Of a DNA stretch of 5,966 bases, positions 1 to 5,658 are shown piece after piece. Source of the DNA: JBGOUJ01 sp041477005. Its GTDB lineage: Bacteria; Acidobacteriota; Terriglobia; Bryobacterales; JACQDG01. The stretch covers positions 1 through 5,966 of the forward strand of contig JBGOUJ010000488.1 of assembly GCA_041477005.1 (NCBI GenBank), written 5' to 3'. How positions within the stretch are numbered: position 1 is the stretch's first letter; each line of letters starts with the position of its first letter. Below the pieces are notes generated by a model. That model saw only the letters and a program-made list of their open reading frames with translations, was not told the DNA's origin and searched no databases. Position numbers and translations under genes: made by a program.

Positions 1-660
1 CAGTTGGGTCCGGAGATTCCCTGGGAGGTGGTGGGCGTCGTGGCCGACGAAAGGGTCAACAGCCTGGACGACAAAGGCGACAATCCCGGCATCTACGTGA
101 CCAATGAACAGAGCCCCGTATACTTCCAGGCCCTGATCGTGCGAGCCGCCACAGACCCGTCTCTGCTGCAACAGGCGCTTCGCAAGGCCGTGCGGGAGAT
201 CGACAAAGATCAGCCGCTGACGAACATCAGGACTTTGGAGCAGATCAAGTCCGAGTCGCTGGCCTCCAACCCGCTTCGTTCCCTGCTGCTCGGCGTGTTC
301 GCGACGATTGCCGTGCTGCTGTCGGCCATCGGAATCTATGGAGTGATCTCCTATTCCGTAGTGCAGAGAACGCACGAGATCGGCATTCGCGCCGCGCTCG
401 GGGCCAGCGCCGGCAGTTTACTGGGACTCATCCTGCGGGGCGGAATGCTGTTGACCGGAATTGGTCTGGTCCTCGGCTTCGGTGGCGCGCTCGGCCTGAC
501 CCGCTTGCTGGCGACACTGCTGTTCGGCGTGGAAGCGCGCGACCCGGTCACGATAGGGTCCGTAGCCGGGATCCTCGCCGCGGTGGCCTTGTTGGCTTGC
601 TACATACCGGCGCGTCGGGCGACGAAGGTGGATCCAATGGTGGCGCTGCGCTACGAATAA
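1..660 (+). CDS. ABC transporter permease, MacB/FtsX (ADOP-like) family, C-terminal part
   Basis: The reading frame is open from the first base, so the gene starts upstream and only the last 219 residues are visible. They begin in the periplasmic MacB-type core domain (WEVVGVVADE near residue 8) and continue into three hydrophobic segments, about residues 94-118, 141-165 and 183-203. Between the first two lies the conserved FtsX-type cytoplasmic loop with RTHEIGIRAALGAS. The end, RRATKVDPMVALRYE, is the usual C-terminus of the ADOP-type permeases (duplicated orphan permeases) of Acidobacteria. Members sit in the inner membrane and are thought to move substrates, or act mechanically, with a MacB-like ATPase. 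The substrate cannot be inferred. The stop lies 4 bp from the stop of the convergent WD40 remnant, and no obvious terminator follows. Family assignment is firm; the ADOP subtype is likely but the N-terminal half is not seen. Confidence 0.93.
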   Translation, partial: QLGPEIPWEVVGVVADERVNSLDDKGDNPGIYVTNEQSPVYFQALIVRAATDPSLLQQALRKAVREIDKDQPLTNIRTLEQIKSESLASNPLRSLLLGVFATIAVLLSAIGIYGVISYSVVQRTHEIGIRAALGASAGSLLGLILRGGMLLTGIGLVLGFGGALGLTRLLATLLFGVEARDPVTIGSVAGILAAVALLACYIPARRATKVDPMVALRYE

Positions 661-664
661 GCGG

Positions 665-1023
665 TCAAGCGCAGGCGCGAATCGCCGCCCTGTGACCCGA
701 TAAGACCGTTTCGTGTCGCCCCGATTCGGCGTCCCAGACGTGCAGCGCCCCGTCCTCGCCTCCGGTAATGATCCGTGAGCCGTCGGGAGCCGCGGCGGCT
801 GCGCTGATCGCGGTTTCATGGCCACGAAGAACGTGCAGAAGCCGGCGGATCGCGGTGTCCCAGATCCTTGCCGTTTTGTCGAGCGAACACGAGACGATCC
901 AGCCGCCGTTAGCGATCACCGTCACAAGGGTGACCCAATCGTCGTGCCCACGAGAGTGGTGATCTCGGCGCCGGTTGCGGTGTCCCACAGTCTTACGGAT
1001 CAGGAACCGGAGCTTGCGTCTCA
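665..1023 (-). pseudogene. WD40-repeat protein gene remnant, frameshifted and truncated at both ends
   Basis: On the minus strand this stretch encodes WD40 blades but no complete gene. From about 949 down to the TGA at 665-667 one frame gives two full blades: GHDDW...KTARIWDT and GHETA...GALHVWDA, then the start of a third, GHRAAIRACA. Upstream of that (about 950-999) the preceding blade end, SVRLWDTATGAEITTLVG, is in a different frame. The switch falls at GTGGGCACGAC, where one missing base would restore VGHDDW. The SVRLW frame is also closed by a TGA at 1000-1002. The 5' side directly abuts the stop of the amidase gene, and the 3' side ends 4 bp from the permease stop. An intact WD40 propeller normally has about seven blades, so most of the gene is missing. 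An open frame can be extended upstream to 1081, but that part overlaps the amidase gene and is not WD40-like. A sequencing error could explain the frameshift but not the lost ends. Confidence 0.82.
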
Positions 1024-2034
1024 TCACGGTTGAAAGGGCCTGCCCGTGCGCCGCAGTGCTTTGGGAATACCGATCTGGCAAGTGACGTAACCTTCTTTCT
1101 GAAACCCCCGGCCATTCATGGTGCCGGCAGCGTACCCCGGCACGGCATCGCCGATGGTGCCGACGATGCGGTTGGCATGCTCGGGGGTGGTCTCGTAGAG
1201 ATATGACACGAGCGCGACCATGTCAGCCCAGGCGATTTTCAGTGCCTCTTCCCAGTTGGCGCCGATGCCAGCGGTGTACCAGGCATCGGGCGTCTCCACC
1301 ACGATGCCTCCGGTTGGAAATCCGGAGACCCGATCCACTCTCAATGTGACGGTGCAATCGATCTCCACACCCGTGCCCGTAAGTTCGCCATACCCCATAT
1401 AGGCGTGCGTGTCGGCAATGGTCAAAAGGCCGCCGTACCGCTGCGCCCGGATGTAAACAGTGCTGCCTGCGCGGATGGTATTGAAATCAAAGTTGCCCCC
1501 GTTATCCCAGGCCGCCGCGGCGGGTGGGAGTGAAGCCGCCGACTGGAGTTGTATGACGCCGATCATAGGCCTGACCGGCACTACAAAGTCTGGCGGGAAA
1601 TGCAGCATGCCGTCCTTCACCGGGGCGACGGAGCGCAGCGGGCCACGGAAGGGACCATAGTTGTTGTAGTACCCATAAGGACCAGGCTCCACGTTAAGGA
1701 TCTTGAACGCCACCCAGTCGCCAGGCCTGATGTCCTCAATTTCGAATGGTCCTCCGGGACGTGAACCACGCGGCTTGGTGACCGCCGGATCCGGAACCAC
1801 ACCGAGCTTGAGGTCGGCGTCGGCGCCGCCCGGGACCTCGATGATGACCGTCTCGCCGAGCTTCAGCGTGCCGCGGATCTGCTTGCGGGCGGGATCGTCC
1901 GGCCCGGTGTAGTACGGTGTGCGTGTGAAGCGGCGATAGCTCTGGGCCGAGGCCGGGGAGGGCCCTGTCAGTAGGCCCGCCAGAAAGGCGAGTACGATCG
2001 TGAGCCGGACATCGAAGGCATGATTTGTGAACAC
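1024..2034 (-). CDS. Secreted acetamidase/formamidase family protein (FmdA-like)
   Basis: The 336-residue product resembles the acetamidase/formamidase family, which hydrolyses short amides to ammonia and a carboxylate. Supporting segments are EIEDIRPGDWVAFKILNVEP (about 98-117), RPMIGVIQ (155-162), GGNFDFNTIRAGSTVYI (179-195) and ADTHAYMGYGELTG (207-220); the family's usual forms are GGNMD...GS.LY and GD.HA.QGDGE. The length is close to the roughly 300-residue family norm plus a signal peptide (residues 1-30, likely cleavage ASA|QS). Most family members are cytoplasmic, so export is unusual. The D, H and E of the signature are kept (D208, H210, E217), but the usual Q and D are M213 and Y215, so the true substrate is uncertain. 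The start is GTG at 2032-2034, chosen because AAGAGGT lies 8 nt upstream and the next in-frame Met is deep inside. It is the last gene of the operon. Confidence 0.85.
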   Translation of the reverse strand: MFTNHAFDVRLTIVLAFLAGLLTGPSPASAQSYRRFTRTPYYTGPDDPARKQIRGTLKLGETVIIEVPGGADADLKLGVVPDPAVTKPRGSRPGGPFEIEDIRPGDWVAFKILNVEPGPYGYYNNYGPFRGPLRSVAPVKDGMLHFPPDFVVPVRPMIGVIQLQSAASLPPAAAAWDNGGNFDFNTIRAGSTVYIRAQRYGGLLTIADTHAYMGYGELTGTGVEIDCTVTLRVDRVSGFPTGGIVVETPDAWYTAGIGANWEEALKIAWADMVALVSYLYETTPEHANRIVGTIGDAVPGYAAGTMNGRGFQKEGYVTCQIGIPKALRRTGRPFQP

Positions 2035-2037
2035 GTT

Positions 2038-2067
2038 TTTCGACCTCTTGATCGGTGTCTGTCGAAA
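2038..2067 (-). promoter_or_regulatory. Intercistronic hairpin overlapping the amidase ribosome-binding site
   Basis: A perfect 7-bp inverted repeat (TTTCGAC at 2038-2044, GTCGAAA at 2061-2067) with a 16-nt loop fills most of the 33-bp gap. In the transcript, the Shine-Dalgarno AAGAGGT (2049-2043) lies at the loop/3'-arm junction, and the 5' arm begins immediately after the stop codon of the glycosidase gene (2068-2070). Folding would partly hide the ribosome-binding site, and a ribosome terminating upstream would open it. This points to translational coupling of the two genes. The repeat is seen directly; its function is inferred. Confidence 0.5.
2043..2049 (-). promoter_or_regulatory. Shine-Dalgarno site that decides the GTG start of the amidase gene
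   Basis: The minus strand reads AAGAGGT, followed by 8 nt and then GTG at 2034-2032. No ATG start is available nearby in this frame, so this site supports GTG initiation just ahead of the signal peptide. Confidence 0.65.
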
Positions 2068-4125
2068 TCAGAACTGAATGGCACAGACTCCATAGACCAG
2101 GAATTTCGGGGCGGTGAATTGCACGACACCGCCCTTTTGCCGGAACGGGATAGATTCGGCCTGCCGCTGCTCGGGGGTCAGGAATTGAATACTCTTGACC
2201 CGCGCTTTCGCCGGCAGATTCAGCGAAACCTGAACCTTGTCGACCGCGATCGGGTTTTCCGCGCCCGCCATCCCTTTGGCCGCCGGGGGCGCCTTCTCAT
2301 CCCGGTTGTAGTTGACCAGGTGGACGACCACGCGGTGCGCGTCGGCCTGCTCGTACGCATTGATCTCGGTAGTCCAAGGTCCGTTAAGCTGTGAAAGCCG
2401 GCCCGGCGCGACCGATTCCAGGCTCTTCACAAAAAGTTGCTCCTCGAAGGCCGTCAATTGCGCCCAGCTTTTCCCCTGGTCTTTTCCGCTCCTCAGGAAC
2501 GAGAGAGACGGCTCATGCAGCTTGTTGCCGCTCTCATCGTACCGGGCCGTCTCGCCGCTCAACAGCACGCGGCCTCCGGACTGCACAAACCGCTCCACCG
2601 TATTCGTCAGGCCTTTGTCGAAGTAGCGGGTCTCCGGCAGGATTAGAATCTTATAGCGCGCTAGTTCCTCCGGCGTGAGCAAGTCGTCCACAACGACATC
2701 GAAAAGATAGTGGTTATTGATCAGATGCCGGCCGATGGTGAACATCGGATCTTCAAACGAAGTGTCCAGCAGGCTCTTCGCCCGCCGGGAATAAACCAGC
2801 GCGATTTCCGAATACGTTTGGGACGGATAGTAATACTGCTTGTTGGCATCGAGGAAATGGAAATACTGGGAGATTACAGCCCGGTCGGCGGGATATTCGA
2901 ACGCCTTCAACTGCGGCACGGACATCCCGGCCAAAGCGGCGGCCTCCGAGATCGCCAGGCGGAGGCGCGTGTAGTCGTACTTGTTGATCAGCACCGGCTT
3001 CCCAGCCATGATGCGCCCGGCATATTTTGCGACCAGGGTACTGTCACCGGCGTTGTGTTCCGCCAGTTTGGTTGTGGACGCGCCGCTTCCCATGCAAAAC
3101 CAGATGTACGATTCCCCTTTGCTGTACTCGGAACCGGGAAGGAACCCCTGCTCATCGGTGTATCCGTGAGCATAGAAGTGCCTCCAGACCGCGACCGTAA
3201 GATCGGGCTTGAGTTGCCGCCCGTAGCGGATGAGCACCTCGTTCACGAGGCCCTTCTGCGAGCGCTGGCTGAATTTCTGCGCCTCGGTGCGCAGCGCGTC
3301 GTTTTGGGGGCTGCTTCCCGGGGCCTCCGCCGGCGGTGGTATCTCCAGGAAGGAGTAAGAATCGAGGTTGTCAATTCCAAAGCGCTCCCGGATCTGCTGC
3401 GGCGTGAACCGCGCCTTGAGGTACGCGCGAAACGCTTTCTGGCAATAAGGGCACGCGCAATTGAGACGATAGCTGTAAAATCCTGTGATGCCGTCGAGTC
3501 CCAGCCCGATCGCGGTCTTGACCATGGCCTTGAGCGCCGTCTGCCAATTGGGATTATTCGGGCAGCCCCAGTACTTATTCAGATAGTGCAGGCCCTTCAG
3601 GCGCTCATCTTCCTTGGCCGTCATCATGATGGGGCGCCCGTCGCCATATCTCTGGATATAGTCGAAAGGATCCGCGCTCGGACGTGGCCCCAGCACCGAC
3701 TCGTCCCAACGGTGCCTGATGAAGTCGAACCAGCCGCGTTCCTTGCCTTCCGTGGGGTCACCGAACAGATACGACATGCTGAAATGGCCGTTGACCTTTA
3801 TTCCCCTCGCGTGCGCGCGCCGGATGAAATCCCGGTAGTAGTCGTAATTGGCTTGGTACCCCTCCCGTGGGATGTAGTGCCAGTTTTCCCGGCCCGGGCT
3901 GTTGGCCATGCAATAGAGGATCGGCCCGAAAAAGCCCGCCTGCATCAACTCGACTTTGGCCTCTCCGGCCCAATCCAGATACCCCGGCTCGTCATACCCG
4001 CTCCAATGAATTAGAGCCCGCTGGTTGCCGTAATCGCGCTTCTCCAGAATCCGGCCTTCCGCCGCAAGACAAGCTGTCCCCAACAGGACAAAACAAAGGA
4101 CCAGAAAGAGTTTCCCGGAACGCAT
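2068..4125 (-). CDS. Secreted glycoside-hydrolase-like protein with GH42-type barrel and trimerisation domain
   Basis: The 685-residue product starts with a hydrophobic signal sequence (about 1-22). Cleavage after ...CLA or CLAA is plausible. C19 in GTAC makes a lipoprotein possible, but the lipobox is poor. Residues about 30-400 look like a TIM-barrel hydrolase: an ALIHWSGYDEPGY opening, RAHARGIKVNGHFSMSY (about 103-119), and GLDGITGFYSYRLN followed by CACPYCQKAFRAYL (223-236), a cysteine motif seen in GH42-like secreted proteins. Residues about 437-560 resemble the Rossmann-like beta-galactosidase trimerisation domain (YSEIALVYSRR, DDLLTPEELARYKILILPE, FVQSGGRVLLSGET). The rest (about 590-685) looks like a C-terminal beta domain (RVVVHLVNYNR...VQVSLNLPAK). 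I see no canonical GH42 Asn-Glu acid/base motif, so the substrate and catalytic residues stay open. The ATG at 4125 has AGGAGGAGG 8 nt upstream. It is the middle gene of the operon. Confidence 0.78.
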   Translation of the reverse strand: MRSGKLFLVLCFVLLGTACLAAEGRILEKRDYGNQRALIHWSGYDEPGYLDWAGEAKVELMQAGFFGPILYCMANSPGRENWHYIPREGYQANYDYYRDFIRRAHARGIKVNGHFSMSYLFGDPTEGKERGWFDFIRHRWDESVLGPRPSADPFDYIQRYGDGRPIMMTAKEDERLKGLHYLNKYWGCPNNPNWQTALKAMVKTAIGLGLDGITGFYSYRLNCACPYCQKAFRAYLKARFTPQQIRERFGIDNLDSYSFLEIPPPAEAPGSSPQNDALRTEAQKFSQRSQKGLVNEVLIRYGRQLKPDLTVAVWRHFYAHGYTDEQGFLPGSEYSKGESYIWFCMGSGASTTKLAEHNAGDSTLVAKYAGRIMAGKPVLINKYDYTRLRLAISEAAALAGMSVPQLKAFEYPADRAVISQYFHFLDANKQYYYPSQTYSEIALVYSRRAKSLLDTSFEDPMFTIGRHLINNHYLFDVVVDDLLTPEELARYKILILPETRYFDKGLTNTVERFVQSGGRVLLSGETARYDESGNKLHEPSLSFLRSGKDQGKSWAQLTAFEEQLFVKSLESVAPGRLSQLNGPWTTEINAYEQADAHRVVVHLVNYNRDEKAPPAAKGMAGAENPIAVDKVQVSLNLPAKARVKSIQFLTPEQRQAESIPFRQKGGVVQFTAPKFLVYGVCAIQF

Positions 4126-4133
4126 GGACCTAT

Positions 4134-4142
4134 CCTCCTCCT
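4134..4142 (-). promoter_or_regulatory. Strong Shine-Dalgarno site for the glycosidase-like gene
   Basis: The minus strand reads AGGAGGAGG with 8 nt before the ATG at 4125-4123. Its strength suggests this internal operon gene is translated independently of the upstream gene. Confidence 0.75.
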
Positions 4143-4172
4143 ATGTTTTTGTCTACTCCAACCGTTAAGGCT

Positions 4173-4189
4173 GTCGATGTTGCATCGAC
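4173..4189 (-). repeat. Perfect stem-loop immediately after the first operon gene
   Basis: GTCGATG (4173-4179) and CATCGAC (4183-4189) form a perfect 7-bp stem with a 3-nt loop, starting at the base next to the stop codon TAA (4192-4190). No run of U follows in the transcript, so an intrinsic terminator is unlikely. A stem of this kind at a gene junction could protect or process the upstream message, or cause partial attenuation before the glycosidase gene. The structure is seen; the role is inferred. Confidence 0.5.
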
Positions 4190-5260
4190 TTACTTTGCCG
4201 GACCCTTCTTTGCGGCTTCTTCGGCCGCCTTCTCTTCGGCGCGAGCCCCGGCAAGCATGCCCACCATGACCTGAAGATTCCCCTCATGACACGCGAACTC
4301 ATAGATATTGTTCGGAGTCTGCTTGAGGTGAATCGCGGCCGTCCACGGCTTCGTCCACGTGGTCGGGTCGTCGAGCGTAATTTCGTACTGGATCGTGTCA
4401 GGAGCGACACGCGTGAGGCGTTCAACCAAATGCAGGTTTTCGGCGGATCCCATAAAGTTACTCTGGGGGGAGAAGTTGGTGGTATCGACGACCAGGGTTT
4501 TCCCCTCCCACCGGCCACGCGAGTCCCCGTTCCACTGGCGGATGCTCGGTGAAAGATGCGGACGCCCGTCCAGGGGAATGATGCGGGCGTCGTGGATTAT
4601 CTCCGGGGTAATCACCACGTATCCGGGGGTTTGCAGAATCTGGTAGTAACTATAGGGACCCGCGCCAAAGTTACCGCCAAGCCTTGGCACGCCGAACGTA
4701 ACGCACCGCAGCGCATTGTTGATGTCTTCCGGGCCCGCTGGAAAGCGCTGCCTCGCCTCAGCCGCGGCCTGTCTTTGTTGCGCCTCCGCCGTCAAAGGAG
4801 GAATTTTCCCATCCGGCGGATCGACAATCAGCGACGTCCGGTTATCGAACTCTCTCTCGACCATCTCGAGGGAACTGCCTGTCGAGATGTTTGGGTTTTT
4901 ATACTGTTCGACGTCAGCGAAAGCGGCCAGGAAAGCATTATCTCCGGCGGCAAAGTCACTATTCCCGTCCTTGAAGAGCCGAGCCGCTCGCTTTTTCAGT
5001 GCAGCAACTTCATCGTCCGTCAGAAACTGTCTCCCTTCCAATGCCTTCGGCCGTTCCAAGGGGGTCGCGCTGTTGCTCAGCCAGATTCCCTGCAGGTCCG
5101 GTTGGCCGTCCGGTGTAAGGGGTGGAGTCCACGTTTTCGTCGCGGTGGTTTTCTTCGCCTTCGGCCCGGCCGCCCAAGCCTGGCCCGCCCGTGGCACCGC
5201 CGCCAGCGACACGACCGCGATTGCCAGGGCGCTCAATGACGCGAGAATTCGATCGCTCAT
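4190..5260 (-). CDS. Uncharacterised secreted protein of an Acidobacteria-rich family
   Basis: This 356-residue protein belongs to a family I recognise from many acidobacterial genomes, where it is normally annotated as hypothetical; I know of no proven function. Family marks are TPDGQPDLQGIW (49-60), LIVDPPDGKIP (144-154), RCVTFGVPR (185-193), YQILQTPGYVVI (206-217), IIHDARIIPLDGRPH (221-235), WNGDSRGRWEGKTLVVDTTNF (243-263), ENLHLVERLTRV (274-285) and DDPTTWTKPWTA (297-308). A Sec signal peptide covers about residues 1-31 (hydrophobic stretch ending QAWA|AG), so it acts outside the cytoplasm. The tail after about 337 is rich in Ala, Glu and Lys and looks disordered or helical. No catalytic motif can be named. 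The ATG at 5260 is supported by AAGGAGGT just upstream. It is the first gene of the operon, 64 bp ahead of the glycosidase-like gene, which suggests a shared role. Confidence 0.85.
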   Translation of the reverse strand: MSDRILASLSALAIAVVSLAAVPRAGQAWAAGPKAKKTTATKTWTPPLTPDGQPDLQGIWLSNSATPLERPKALEGRQFLTDDEVAALKKRAARLFKDGNSDFAAGDNAFLAAFADVEQYKNPNISTGSSLEMVEREFDNRTSLIVDPPDGKIPPLTAEAQQRQAAAEARQRFPAGPEDINNALRCVTFGVPRLGGNFGAGPYSYYQILQTPGYVVITPEIIHDARIIPLDGRPHLSPSIRQWNGDSRGRWEGKTLVVDTTNFSPQSNFMGSAENLHLVERLTRVAPDTIQYEITLDDPTTWTKPWTAAIHLKQTPNNIYEFACHEGNLQVMVGMLAGARAEEKAAEEAAKKGPAK

Positions 5261-5264
5261 TCAG

Positions 5265-5272
5265 ACCTCCTT
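5265..5272 (-). promoter_or_regulatory. Shine-Dalgarno site of the first operon gene
   Basis: AAGGAGGT on the minus strand, 4 nt before the ATG at 5260-5258, is a near-perfect anti-16S match and fixes this start. Confidence 0.8.
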
Positions 5273-5412
5273 CACTTAGCCACCAAGCCGAGATTACCGT
5301 GTCGGCCTCCCGGCCAAGAGAAGTATACACCCATCGACTCCCGGCGCCTCCCCTGCGACCCACGCCCACGCAGCTCGGGCGTACCCATCCTGCGTCCACC
5401 AGCACTCGGCTT

Positions 5413-5430
5413 CGCTACCCTGGTGTAGCG
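5413..5430. repeat. Inverted repeat in the control region
   Basis: CGCTAC (5413-5418) and GTAGCG (5425-5430) form a perfect 6-bp stem with a 6-nt loop. The loop bases CCTGG (5419-5423) are complementary to CCAGG at 5439-5443, so a competing hairpin or a tight pseudoknot is possible. It could be a protein-binding site or an RNA structure in a long leader. There is no evidence for either beyond the pairing. Confidence 0.4.
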
Positions 5431-5492
5431 CCGTATCCCCAGGAGGCGTTAACCCGAGGGTCGGAAGAGAGGCACGGAGAGCCACAGTGCAA

Positions 5493-5518
5493 GGGAAGGG
5501 TGAGAGGCGGGGGTCGGG
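5493..5518 (+). other. G-run cluster, possible G-quadruplex
   Basis: Four runs of three or more G occur at 5493-5495, 5498-5500, 5509-5513 and 5516-5518, with loops of 2, 8 and 2 nt. They sit inside a purine-rich stretch of about 75 nt. The 8-nt loop is slightly longer than the usual pattern, so folding is only possible, not assured. Confidence 0.35.
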
Positions 5519-5534
5519 CGAGTAGAAGAGGGCG

Positions 5535-5545
5535 ACCACGGTGGT
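5535..5545. repeat. Short operator-like palindrome ACCAC-G-GTGGT
   Basis: A perfect 5-bp inverted repeat around one central base, lying between the two divergent genes. Dyads of this form are typical of dimeric repressor sites, but one this short also arises by chance in GC-rich DNA. Confidence 0.3.
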
Positions 5546-5592
5546 AGCGGCGCTCTGAAGAAGTGCTCAGAACGGCCTGAATACGGGACTTT

Positions 5593-5602
5593 TCACATGT
5601 GA
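5593..5602. promoter_or_regulatory. Perfect palindrome TCACATGTGA upstream of the membrane-protein gene
   Basis: This 10-bp perfect palindrome lies 57 nt before the preferred ATG and 9 bp upstream of the candidate -35 element, a position suited to an activator or a repressor. No regulator is encoded in the window, so the binding protein is unknown. Confidence 0.4.
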
Positions 5603-5611
5603 GGGAACGGC

Positions 5612-5641
5612 TTTACCGACGAGACGCAGCTCAGGTAAAAT
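5612..5641 (+). promoter_or_regulatory. Candidate sigma70-type promoter of the membrane-protein gene
   Basis: TTTACC (5612-5617) and TAAAAT (5636-5641) match 4/6 and 5/6 bases of the -35 and -10 consensus, with an 18-bp spacer. Transcription would begin near 5648, leaving a very short leader that starts about at the Shine-Dalgarno GAGGA (5649-5653). Consensus matching only; acidobacterial promoters are poorly known. Confidence 0.35.
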
Positions 5642-5658
5642 TCAATTCGAGGAAAATG

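Larger units (their letters stand above)
5261..5658. promoter_or_regulatory. Divergent intergenic control region
   Basis: About 400 bp separate the start of the minus-strand operon from the start of the plus-strand membrane-protein gene. I see no convincing gene here; the short open frames lack family signatures and overlap one another. Toward the operon, the minus strand has a -10-like TATACT (5327-5322) about 60 nt before the start codon, but no clear -35. The Shine-Dalgarno AAGGAGGT is at 5272-5265. The middle holds short inverted repeats and a purine/G-rich tract on the plus strand (about 5454-5530). Toward the plus-strand gene lies a candidate promoter. Transcription in both directions presumably begins here. 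Confidence 0.55.

Noticed and set aside
661..700. Possible terminator after the permease gene (GGCG/CGCC pairing at 674-686)
   Set aside because: The stem is only 4 bp plus imperfect extension, and no T-run follows on either strand.
1024..1081. Upstream extension of the WD40 open frame from an ATG at 1081
   Set aside because: This part overlaps the amidase coding region, is not WD40-like, and the frame joins true WD40 sequence only after the frameshift near 947.
2710..4014. A 434-codon open frame on the plus strand, opposite the glycosidase-like gene
   Set aside because: It lies wholly antisense to a gene with clear domains, signal peptide and strong ribosome-binding site. Its translation shows no family motif, and long antisense frames are common in GC-rich genes.
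4556..5279. Overlapping plus-strand open frames of up to 227 codons opposite the first operon gene
   Set aside because: They mirror a recognised protein family on the minus strand and have low-complexity, arginine/serine-rich translations without recognisable domains.
5304..5315. GGCC-TCCC-GGCC mini-hairpin in the operon leader
   Set aside because: A 4-bp GC stem is expected by chance in such DNA and has no neighbouring feature that gives it meaning.
5010..5547. Open frames of 131 and 141 codons reaching into the control region
   Set aside because: They overlap the 5' end of the first operon gene, contain no recognisable domain and are rich in Arg, Gly and Pro, as expected of non-coding GC-rich DNA.
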